From positions 21,358-85,357 of the forward strand of contig CAJQUW010004428.1 of assembly GCA_907163375.1 (NCBI GenBank): 64,000 nt of DNA. The letters are read 5' to 3'. Shown here piece after piece: positions 51,101 to 63,100 of the stretch. Origin of the DNA: Prostheceraeus crozeri (Eukaryota > Platyhelminthes > Polycladida > Euryleptidae). A program made the translations under genes and the position numbers. Numbering within the stretch: the first letter of the stretch is position 1; every line of letters starts with the position of its first letter. The notes under the pieces are model-generated. The model saw nothing but the letters and a program-made list of their open reading frames with translations, searched no databases and was not told the origin of the DNA.

Positions 51101-54100
51101 ATTTTGTCATTTAAGAATCCATGCAAATTTCCGTGTGATATTTTTCATATAATACACTGAGATCACTGGAAGACCAGAGATATCTGCACTAAACTATGCG
51201 TTATAAGCAATTTAAAAATGGATGATGTTTCTAAGAATTCAACTAGTAAATGTATTTGTGATAAAAAGCCAGATTTTCCCAATTCTTTCCACAATCAAGT
51301 TTTTACTGGAAATCTTATTTATAATCAAGGAAGACAAAAGACTCAGACAACTGAAGTGCGAGGGAGCTGGATTCCGTATGCCAAAAATTACGTCGCGGTC
51401 ATCTATTGAGGGAGACTTGATCAAGGCCGTTGAAGATGATGGCGTTGAATTAGTTTGTCGTTCTCTAACACCTCTTGCCTGTTTTGATGAATCCAAAGAC
51501 TGTGTTTTAGCACGCATTTCTAAGTGCACCAGCTTTGTTGAGCATGATAGCTTTGCTAATGATAATTTTTTGTCATTTAAATGAGTAGAAGAAAGTATTG
51601 ATCGGTTGCACAAGCATTTTATTGTATCTACTGCTGATAAAGCATCTGCGATTGCTTGTTAAAGTTTCTATATTGATGTCCTGTTGGATAAATTAGGAGT
51701 TGGTAGTTTTTTTAAGCATGTTGGCAATATTACCTATTCTCTTATTAAAGGCACCGAGATAGCAATTGCTGAGGAACATTTTGTAATTACCAATTGTTAA
51801 GATGATATAAAACGTTATGCAAAGTGTAAGCGATTGGCTACAAATATTTCGGATTCCCGAACCCCACAGCAAGTTATTCAAGTTAAGATTTCTTGTTGGA
51901 GCTCGAAATTGTGCCACCAAGAGTCTATCTGTGATGTTAAATAAGGGTTTATCAGTTGTTGTAGATAACTTATTTGTTGCAATACGATCCACAAGAATAA
52001 TGTTTTCCGGTGTCTTGGAGTAATAAATCGTTATCCGAGTTTTTGAAAGAAATAAATAATACTGAATTTTTCGCTTCAAGTTTTTTTGACTTATCGGTTT
52101 TATGCACTAATATCGGCCAGCATGACATTATTTCTTACTTGTGTCAACTTCTTAATTTAATTTTTAATACTTTTTCTCGAAACATTTTGTGAATTAGCTG
52201 GAGTATCATTTTCTTTGTTAAGAAGTCATATCAAGGCTATATTTGTTTTGATGTCTCTCAATTTAAAGAACTTCTCCACTATGTAATTTCTGAAGTGTAA
52301 GTTGTTTTAGGTGGACTTACTTTTGAAGCAGATTTGAGGAATTCCAGTGGGCGGAAATTGTAGCCAGTTGCTTGCGGAACTTTTGTTTTACATTGTGAGT
52401 TTAGGTAAAAGAGGAACTTAATTAGTATCAAACAAAATATATATGGTCTCGATAAGTTGTTATCAAGTGACAATGGATATATACATTAGATGAATTATAT
52501 ATAGGCCTAGCTATAAACATTTTAAGAGCTTGATAACGCAAATCTATCCTGATGATTAGTTTGCGAATAGTGTGAATAGTTGTGAATAGTGGAAATGATA
52601 AGGATAACGTGCATTAATATGTCAAATTGAGTGTTTTTCAAAATGGCTCTCCCTTCATGTATGGGTTTTTCTGATATTAGCTCGGCAAAAATTAAGCTAT
52701 TCATGCACGAAATTGCTCACATTTAGACTCCGCAGTTATCAAAGTAAAATAAAAGTGCTTGCGGCATTTTTGCAAAAAATACTGTAACATGCGTTATTTG
52801 AGTGTCTGCATGGAACAACTTCTTGATAAGCACTTTAGCACTTTTAGTTCGGGATGCTCTTCAGCAGACAATTATAAACACGATGTTAAAGTCTCGGTAA
52901 AGTTGTTTTGTGACAGCATAACTTTTTCAAGTGCTATGTTTTGTGGGGACGCCTTGAGCGTAGGTCCGCCACCTCCAAGATGCTAAAGGACACGAAAAGA
53001 GACGTCGGCAGTCGGCCATCTTGCCCATGAGCCCCATGACTCTTTGTGTATGTTTTCTTTATCAAATAGTTAGTATGTTTTCGTTGTTTTCTAGTCAAAT
53101 GAACATTCATAGTAACCACAGAGTGAGGATATAGTAGGTAGAGTGCCACATCAAAAATTGTTGCCATGCAGTGAAAACTTTTCAACCAGAGCATTCAGTT
53201 TTTTTACTGGAGATTATATTCTGAGATCTAAAAATCTATGTGATGAATTTTTAAAAGGCACATGTTTGTGAATTATTTACAAACTTTCTATACCATACTA
53301 GAGTAATATATTTAAGTAGTATTAAGGTTATTAGATATAAATCAAAAAGAAAGAAACTTTTCTGATAAGACTCTTCAAACATTTAATTAAAAAGGAAATT
53401 AAGTTGACTATCAAGGAAATATGACAAGAAATATGCAAAAAATGGTATTATGATTTGCATGCATGTCCTCATACGAAAAATTGCGATCTCCACACGGCAT
53501 TGGTTAAGTACTTGGCCTAGCGATCTTTCGGTCCAGAGGTCGAGCCCCGAAAGTGTCATTGGAAGTCGTCAGGAAGGGCATCCGGACTAAGAGATCACAA
53601 CGCTCCAGAAAAGTCTGACTATGTCAGGACTGTCCAAGCGCAGGCCGCCATTATGCGGGAATAGTGACGTTGAAGCTTCTTACATTGATGTATGTGAATA
53701 AATTTTTTGCAGGTATATAATTTCATGTCATCTCAGTAATTCAAGTTTATTTTTCATCTGAAGTATGGAGATGGATATACTCGTGCCTTAAAGTCATGAC
53801 CATTGTATTTGATCAATGCTGCTCTCTGTGTCAGACAATATTTGTGACATGAAGAGTAAAAAAGAAAATATTCTTATTGACAAGGCCAGTTCTAAAATAA
53901 TACCCATTTTCATCAAAGTAAATTAAAAAAACACTACCTGTCCAAGCCAGCGTTATCAGTGACTAGATGTTTTTGTAAAATATTATTTTTTCTTCTCTAT
54001 CGCTATCATAGCAGCAAATTTCTTAGCAATTTCTCCAAATCAGAAACAAATGCAGATCTCATGGAGTACTACATATAAAAAAAGAGTTCATTTTAAGAAA

Positions 54101-57100
54101 TCGAAACTGCTATCACACTGGAGATGTAATAAATATTGAGTTGTTAGCATTCCTAATATATTTTAACTATCATGGTAAACTGTCGCTTTTGCTCGAGTGA
54201 ATGCAACTCCTTACTTAGGTTATTGATCTCGTCAAGATGAGCCTTTCAAATTGATCGGCTATACACATTGCGAATTTTATCATGTTTAAATCACCTCATC
54301 AGGCCACAGTGTCCCAATCCCTGATTTCGGGTTGTTACTAACCTGCAAATTTCGCATCCACAGTCACGCAGTCGCATTCCATCTCCAGGTTCAATTTCTT
54401 CGATACAAATGCGGCACTCAAATTTCGTATCAACAACTACTATATCTTGGCAATCCCAAATGTGAATTTTTTCAGAATTTATGTCCTGAAATGTAGCCAT
54501 TCGTTATCATGTGAAATGAGACAATTGCGTCATGGTACATGAAACAGTTGTTGTTTCGGTAATAGGTAGAAATATCTAATATACAGCGAATTACATTTTT
54601 AACTTTTCACAAATTCCAATAGTTTCAAGAGTCGATTCATCTTCAAGAGAAGATTCCCATATTAACATAGCATAAATGCAAATTTATGCAGATTCATTTA
54701 AGGTGAGGCATAAATCTAACTGCACTTTCATTTTGTAATGAAAACGCATACAATAGCATTAGAATTCTATGTCCATGCGGTTTCATGAGGGAGAGGTTGT
54801 AGAAAAGCACTATAGTGATAGAAACACGCGAAGATTTGTGCCTTGCCCAATATAAATCTGCATCAATTTAATAGTACATCTAAGCAGGTATCTCAATGCG
54901 GGTTACAAGATGCAAAAACGTGTTTTTGATGCAGATACTTGAATTTCTACGCGTATTCAAAAGGGAATATTTGTAGAAGATGCTACGTTAATTGATGAAA
55001 AGTATGCAGACAAGTACAGACCGTATAAAGTTGTCTACAAGGCAAAGGTGCGTGAACGCGCTTTCGATCTGTGGTTTGAACATCTATGCGTTTTTATAGG
55101 ACATCATGTTTTCGAATGTGAACACTTATCGTAAAGATATAACCGAAAAGCTTGATCGTATAGGAATTTGATTAATAAATATACTTTTAATATACGTGAA
55201 GTAACATAAAGCTCAAATAAGTCATAGACTTATATGTAAAGTATTTACATCAGTTACGATAGTCAACAATGTCAATGGAAACACATATATTTCCCAGCAC
55301 GACAGCTGCAGAAAAGTGGTAATATCGCTCAAAATCAAATTTCTCCCGCATGCCGAAAAAAATCCCGCAGCTATTAAAAAAGGTACTTTTACGTTCTTCT
55401 ACGAAGACATGACATTCCAAAATATCTCCCCTTATAGTCCCTTCACGGATACCTAAATACGGTATTTAGGTATCCGTGAGTCCCTATTGCCCTATAACTT
55501 GAAGGCCTGCTGCCGTTTACGAGTCCTTTACAGTGCAGGCCTATGTCTATTTGTAAATGACAATCTTGTAACATCGTACGCGTAGATCAAAACTTTCATT
55601 CGTCAAACATGTCTAGCAAACTGGTTGTAACACCTAACTGCCACGCTATCAATGCATGAAATTATAAAAGAGAATTCGAAGTCATCTATTGGCATGAGCG
55701 GTGTATATTGCTTCAAAAATCAAAAGAGTACTACCTACAGATACCCAGGAGGTCAAAACAAACGATTTCCAGGCTGTCAAAGACTTGCAGTCAGATTGAA
55801 AAGAAGACTGACACTTGCAGCCTATGATAAAGAACAAAAACGATGAGACGCGTGTACACTATGCTACAGGTACTGACGTCCAAAAGAAACGCAGTATTCT
55901 ACGTATTTTTTTGGTTTGATACTTGGCCTACGTCTGCATCGTGCAACGGAGCTCGAGTGTTCGATCCAGGTCACCCCAGAGCTCTTAGGCAACAAAATCA
56001 GGTCAGGTTCACGAAAAAAGGCCTACTCGTAGGTGAGTCACTGTCCTCATCGCTTACTGGTTCGTTTTCCTTCGGAGCAGAAGCGCACAAACAGTGGGCA
56101 CCAGACATCATTGAAGACCACAGAAATTTTGAGAGATTAAACGGATAGACGAAGTAGTGAACAGAACGCCTTTTGTCTCTCATTCTGAGAGCCTATTTGG
56201 CAACATACCAGAACAGTCCGTTGATTTGTTGATTTCTTGGATGAGTTCATCAGAAATGCTTTTTTTAACTTAGGAAAAGGCCAGAAGGCATTTATTGGAC
56301 AATAAATTCATTAAAAAATATCCCGCAGCCCCTGGTTTTCCCAGAGGAAATCTGTTTTCCCGCAATGCGGAAATTCCCGCAACGAATATCACCAGTCTGC
56401 AAAAAGTAATCGATTGTTGATGGTAAAACTCACAAATCAGTGGCTTAATTTGTACAAGTCTGCATCAGTTTGTATCTAAAAATGAGTAGTGAAAATGCGC
56501 ATCGATTCAGGAAAGCTTTTTTCCGCAATGTTCTCGGCAGCTTCGGAAGTGGTACCATTCGATTCAGCGTGGTCTATTTTAACATAGGAGACTGTATTCT
56601 CAAAACAGATTTCTGGGTGGGAATATCACTAAGAGCAATTTCCACTGACGCCCAACCCCGAGGGATTTTGGAGCCCGCTCAAACTTTTTTTACACTGATT
56701 TTGAGAAACGCTGATTTTTAAACTCAGAAACATTTTGCGGGATGGGAAGGTGTCTGAATAGGTATAATTTTTTCACTACTAATAATGAATTATTAGTTCG
56801 AAAATTGGGGCGTAATCTTGATTTCGAAAGCAACACTACTTGTCAGTTGTAAAACTAATCCTTATGCTTTGCGTGTCATGCATCTATCAATATAACATTA
56901 ACATGGATTTTTGAGGGCAGCAATGTAGGAAAAAAGCGGGCAGAAATGCTATGAATACACATGTAGATATACGTTGATTGAGATTTCAAAAATGTCTTTC
57001 ACATGCATAGATAGAGAAATCATCATTACGGGATACATTGTTGCTTTCCTTTTTCCACATTGTACCATAGCTCAATTACGCACAATATCTGTTTTCATGC

Positions 57101-60100
57101 AATCTTCTGCAGTATGTCAACTACTAAAATATTTAAAGCATTCTCACAAGCATAGCTTCGATAGGACGTTCTTCTCCACACATCTTACATCCCGGTCGCT
57201 TGCGGTCATTTTTAAAGGTACAAGCTGCACAATCCCAAGTCGTTTCTGTGATCTGAAATGAAAAAATCATTTTGCAACCTTTTCTCATTTTGAAAAATAA
57301 GAACCCCTACTCACTTCTAATCCACGTAATTCCCTCAACTCAGAAGAAGTTTTCTTTCCTGATAGCAATTTATCAGTAGTTGTGTTGATCTGTAAATCAG
57401 ATAATTATGTCACAAATTTCATACTAACAGCTAAATTATACATTGCATTGTAGTTTGAAGAATATGTTAGCCTATTTAATGAACGCATGGTAGCGTGTGT
57501 TAGCCTACCAAGCATAGACATGGGGTCTATACGCAATTTATGTGAGAATAAAGACAATATAGTAGATTATAGGCCTACACCTACATAGGACCTAAGACTA
57601 AGTAGGCCCCAATAAAATTTGTCTTTCATTGAAGCAACAACATGTAGCCTACTAAAGTATGTAGGCTACATTTTGGCCACAATATCATAATAGTCCCAAT
57701 CCTGCCATTTTGAAATTTAATACATCAGCCTATGCCTGTAAGTTGGCCCTTCCAACGATATTTCAAACAATATTTGACTTTGTGTCTATAGTCTACCTAT
57801 TATAAATGTTTTCGAAATAGGCCTTTCAGTAAATGGTCTAAATATGCACCGCTATTTTATTAATGTTTCAAACATAATTAGTCCTAATTGTGCAATCAAA
57901 ACGGTAGTATATTATACATATTCTATTTCTTGCTTTTAACTCAAAATACCTCTCCATACTTTTTTGTCTAAATTGTGAATTATCATATTCTCAGCATCAG
58001 GATGAATGTAAATTTAATACATTTAATGAAAATATTACTTTCAAAACTGCGGTGTAAATCGAAAAATCTTTACATTTCTGAAAATCACCTTATTTCAAAC
58101 TACGTGCTTTTGCCATCGCAATTAATAAATCGGTAATGCAGAAAGAAGCAAGCTAGATGAGTTTGCAGCTCTTATTGATGTTTTTCCGTTGAGGTCATAA
58201 TGCCTGTAATTACTTTTGATATTCAACTTGGAAAAGTCTAATGACTGGGAAAACATGCATTTTAATAAACACACCACTCCAACAAACGACGCACACAATA
58301 GTAGGCGTCCATGTTTAACGTTCGAAACACCACACTTAGAGTTATATTTGAATCAGTAGAGGCCAAAGTAGCTCACTGTCAGGCTAGACCATCCCATTGC
58401 CAATAGTGTAGCCAAGGATATTTATAACTGGGCTTGAGATAACAGATTTTGTCTCGTTTAAGGTCAGTTTCCGAGATTTAACAACCTCCAAGAATCTCTT
58501 GACATTTTCATCATTGTCGATTTATCTATTGTCGAGATATGGATAAGATGTCCATCAAATGTTCCTCTTTTACTAATTTATCCATAGCTCTTTGGAACAC
58601 AGCAAACAACGTTCTTCACACTAAACGGAATTCTATTGAAATGATAAAGATTACCATTTGCTTCGAAACCAGTAAGATTCTTATCAGAATCTTTTATGGA
58701 AATTTGATGATACACAGATTTGAGATCAAATGTTGAGAACACTTTGTACTGTGCAAGAGAATTAACCATTGTCTCAATCAAAGGTAGTGGATACGCGTCC
58801 ACTTCAGTGAAAAGATTAACCGTCTGTGAATAATCGATGCAGAGTCTTTTCCGGTGACGATTATCTGGATCCTTGACTACAAGTACTTGGTTCTATTACT
58901 TCTTCTGCTAGTATGCGATTTATCTCCTGATCAATATACTGTCGATCATCAGCACTGAAGCGTCTTGATTTCGTGCATGTAGGTTTGCAATTTGGTGTAA
59001 GATTAAGAAAAAGTTCAGGTTTATCAATAAGAGCCACTGAAACCGCGCAAATAGAGTCATTCCCAGAGATATTCAGCGAAGACTTTTCACCACCGTAAGA
59101 AAACGCAATACTTTTATGCAACTTCTGCAAATCCTGACCAAAAACAATGTCACTGCACAGATCATCAACTACACCGAGACGCGCGTTCTTGTAAACATGC
59201 TCATTAATAGAAAAATTCAACTCACAATAACCACGTCTCTGAGATTTTAGCGTTGTTTTAGCCATTGAAATCTCTTGCGACGATGGAGTAATCTTACAGT
59301 TCAAAGAAGTTGCAGTTCGCGTGCTAATAAAACTGTTAGTACTCCCAGTATCCACCAGTGCGGAGAAAGCCTGTCCACCAATCTTAGCAGTGATAATTGC
59401 TTCTCGCAATCCAGATGAGCATAATTTTGAGATGCTGCAAATATTATAGGACAATGCCGCGGATATAGATTTTGCACCTTTCGACTTACAGACCTTTTCG
59501 AAATGGCCGAGTTTGCCATAATTTCGACAATTGACATTGCGCGCAGGACAAACACTCCTCGAATGAAAAGTTCTTCCACAGAAATAGCAAGATCTCGCCT
59601 CCTTGGAATACATGTTAAGTTTCGCAGTAGCCGCGGCCGATAAAGCATGACTTTGTCCTACCTCTAAAGATCCAACATAATTAGCTGGTGGCTCAGTCAT
59701 CTTAGACACATTTACTGCACAAGTTGACGAGTTCGATGGATTGTTATATAGTTCAGCATTTCTTTGAGCAATATCCATTGATGATGCCATATCATACGCT
59801 GCCTGTAATGACAATGTTTTATTCTCTAATAGTCTTTGTCTGATGAAGGCAGATATCAACCCATTAATAAAGGAATCGCGAATTAGCTCCTCACGCTATT
59901 GCTCGGCAGTGATGGCCTTGAAATTGCAATTCTTACTGAGTCGACGAATTTCTTGTAAGTATGCGTCAAGAGTTTCACCAGATTGCTGCCTACGCGTTGC
60001 CAAAATGTGTCGGGAAAACATCTCATTAGGTGTCTTGTCGTAGATGTTATTCAATATATCGATGGCAGATTTGTAATCAGAACATTCTTCAATAAACTCG

Positions 60101-63100
60101 TAGACTTTTGAGGACACACAATTTGCGAGAGTTTAACCGGAGCTCTGTCCCACAATCGATGAAATTTGTAAATGTTCTGTGCCGATGTTTCCATTCACGC
60201 GCAGCCGTTGAAGAATTTCGATCCAAATCCAATTGTACAGGTTTAAGAAGCGACGAGGGAGACGATGGATTGTCCGACATTACAGTGAACGTTAGATTCA
60301 GCAGATTAAATTGTAATGAAAATGACCATTTCAGAATATAGCTTTAATCTGCTGAAACACACCATACATTAATGCCATCAACGGTATGATTAACGGACAG
60401 CAAGATAGAACCACGCAAGAGTTCAACTCACACGCAGTACACGACCTGTGACTGCTAAAGCACAGTAGGACAATAACATAATAGCACGTTAGTCCACATG
60501 TCATGTCAACATACTCAGTTTTCAAATTTACATGTTTAAACATTTCAAGCCTTGTGAATCTAAAATGCAGCACATTTTCACGGAAAAATACTCGTGCATT
60601 TTCTTTAAACTTTCGAGTTAACGTGAGTGAACAATCCCTGAATATAATAACAATACTTCAAGAACCCGAACACAACCACGTCTGATTGATCTGTCAGTTT
60701 TGTCCGATGAGAACAGATCGTTATGATGAAAATGAAGAGCAACTGCATGGACAGTCGATATTAACGAAATGGTCAAGTAAAGTAATTAGGCCTTTTCTAG
60801 TAATTGTGTGGCTTGCGTCTCATGTAATCTGCACATCTAAGCAATCGACTGACGATGGGGTTCCAAAATTCTGAAAAATCTCAAGTCTTTGGTATTAAAT
60901 CATGTGATTGAACATATTCGTAGATGTATGATAATAATATGGGATACCGGGACGAGGGAGCAGCAGAGACTCGGAATTGACAAAAAAATGTTGCTGTTGT
61001 ATTATTATCGGGAATTACAAGACTTAAAAGTATATTCCGCTTTATGCAACATTTGATAATGGCAATGTTGAGAGTAGCACGGAATAGTTGGAATTCTGAA
61101 CTTTTGTACTTTTAATCTGCTATATTCTGAGAGCCTGCTTAAAAAATCCCAAAACTCTTGATCCTGGCATTGGGGATTTTAGGCTCTGGCCCGGAATCTA
61201 AATTGACAAAATTCAAGCATCCCAGCTGTAGGAACAAATAAAATGGCACGTTAATCAAACGTTTAATATAGACACATGCCGTAGTAAATGCATAGATTTA
61301 TTGTTTAACAGACGCGTTTTAGGACGTGTTAGTCACATTCATCGGTGAACATTAGAGCGCGGAAGCAAACGTTGGGTCACATACAGGACAGAGTTCATTT
61401 ACAAAACGTGGGATTAGATTAAAAAATTCAATGCCTCTGGCTTTCACGAGGTCGAAATGATTTTTCGGATCAGCGAGATTAGCATTAATAAATCAAAGGA
61501 ATGAACAAAATCAAAATCAAAAAATAATTGCTCAGGCTGAGTCTGGTGATTCATTAGTTTGACATTGCTATTTATATCCGACTTTATTAAAATATCCTCA
61601 CTACTGCGAGTGCATGTGGCATGAAACAGAATGAAGAACGATTGCTCGGACGGTATGTGAGTATGCAAGGATATGTCAGAAGCTGGTCTTTCTTTCAGGT
61701 GTTCTTTTACGTTTTTACTCAGACCCTTTTATCTCAACGCTCATCTCTTGCTCCCATTATGTCGGACATGCCTAGACATGCTCAAAAAGCAAATGACTAT
61801 GCCTAAAGTTTACATCTGCTATGTCGATGATATCTTTGAGATTTTTGAGAATCAAAATTCTGCCGAGACTTTTCTAAGGTGGCTTAGCTCCCTTCATAAT
61901 GATATACAGTAAGTTCACTATTGAGCATCTCCTGTAGATAATACGTTAGTCTTTCTTGACATGACTGTCTACATTGAAGATATGAAATGGTGTGTGAAAA
62001 ATAAAAATATCTTTGTGTAAACGCATAAGTTAGTCTATTATCCGGATAACTACAAGATTAATGCCATTAAAGATTTATAAAAGTACATGCGTTCCCACAA
62101 ATTGACGATTGATAACACTATATAAATTCAAAATTAAAATATTATCAAAGCCATTTTCATAAAAACCGGTCACAGTTCATCTTTTATAGTTAAGTCAAGA
62201 TTTTTCATAATTGCCATCATCCTAAGTCTAACCAAGCTGATGATAACCCTGAAGAAGCGAAAGCATACTGGAAATTACTTTACAAGAGCGAGTCTCACAA
62301 AGAAATTGCGAAAATAGTTCAATAATGATAAAATCTGATATAAAATTAGCGTGTAAAACCCAACACATTGTCATTACTCGTATATAGATAATGACAATGT
62401 GTTGTCGTTATCTATGTAATGACAATGTGTTGTCATTATTTAGATAAAATCCATTTCAACAAGCAATCCTGTCCCATTTACAAATACAGCTGTGAATATT
62501 GCACTGAATAGTGAATTCTGCATCGTGTTAACTCGGCGCCATATTTTTTCTCGCATAAAAGAACACCTGAAAGAAAGACCAGCCTCTGACATTTACTTGT
62601 ATACTCACATACCGTTCGAGCAATCGTTCTCCACTCTGCTACCACATACACTCGCATTAGTGAGGATATTTTGATAAAGTCGGATATAAATAGCAATGTC
62701 AAACTCATAAATAACTAGACTCAGCGTCAGCAATCATTTTTTTAATTTTGATTTTGTTCATTCCTTTCATGTGTTTATGCTGATCTCGCTGTTTGTGAAT
62801 CAATTCTGCTCTGTATATGACCCAACGTTTGCTTCCACGTTCTGCTATTCACTGATGATGGTGCATCACACGCCTTGAAACGCGTCTGTTAAATAATAAA
62901 TCCATTCATATAACTTTTTGCTCCATGCTTTACATTAACAGATTGGAATTCCAAAATCCCGAAGAATGAACTCTAAGGATTGCGGGTTTGAAGAATCTTA
63001 GTATGCCTTTTATCGCAAATTAAGCTAATGTTGTGAATAACTACTGTGGTGAAATGAGACGAATTCTTCCTGAACAACTCAACACCGGGATTTGTTCGAT

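Noticed and set aside
52934-53194. 86-aa - strand frame
   Set aside because: No domain, no splice context, and composition like intron DNA.
55925-55985. Another tRNA-derived SINE (GTTCGATCCAGG)
   Set aside because: Only a weak B-box match, with no A box at the correct distance.
62341-62440. CRISPR-like array
   Set aside because: Only three short copies, one inverted, without regular spacers, and the genome is eukaryotic.
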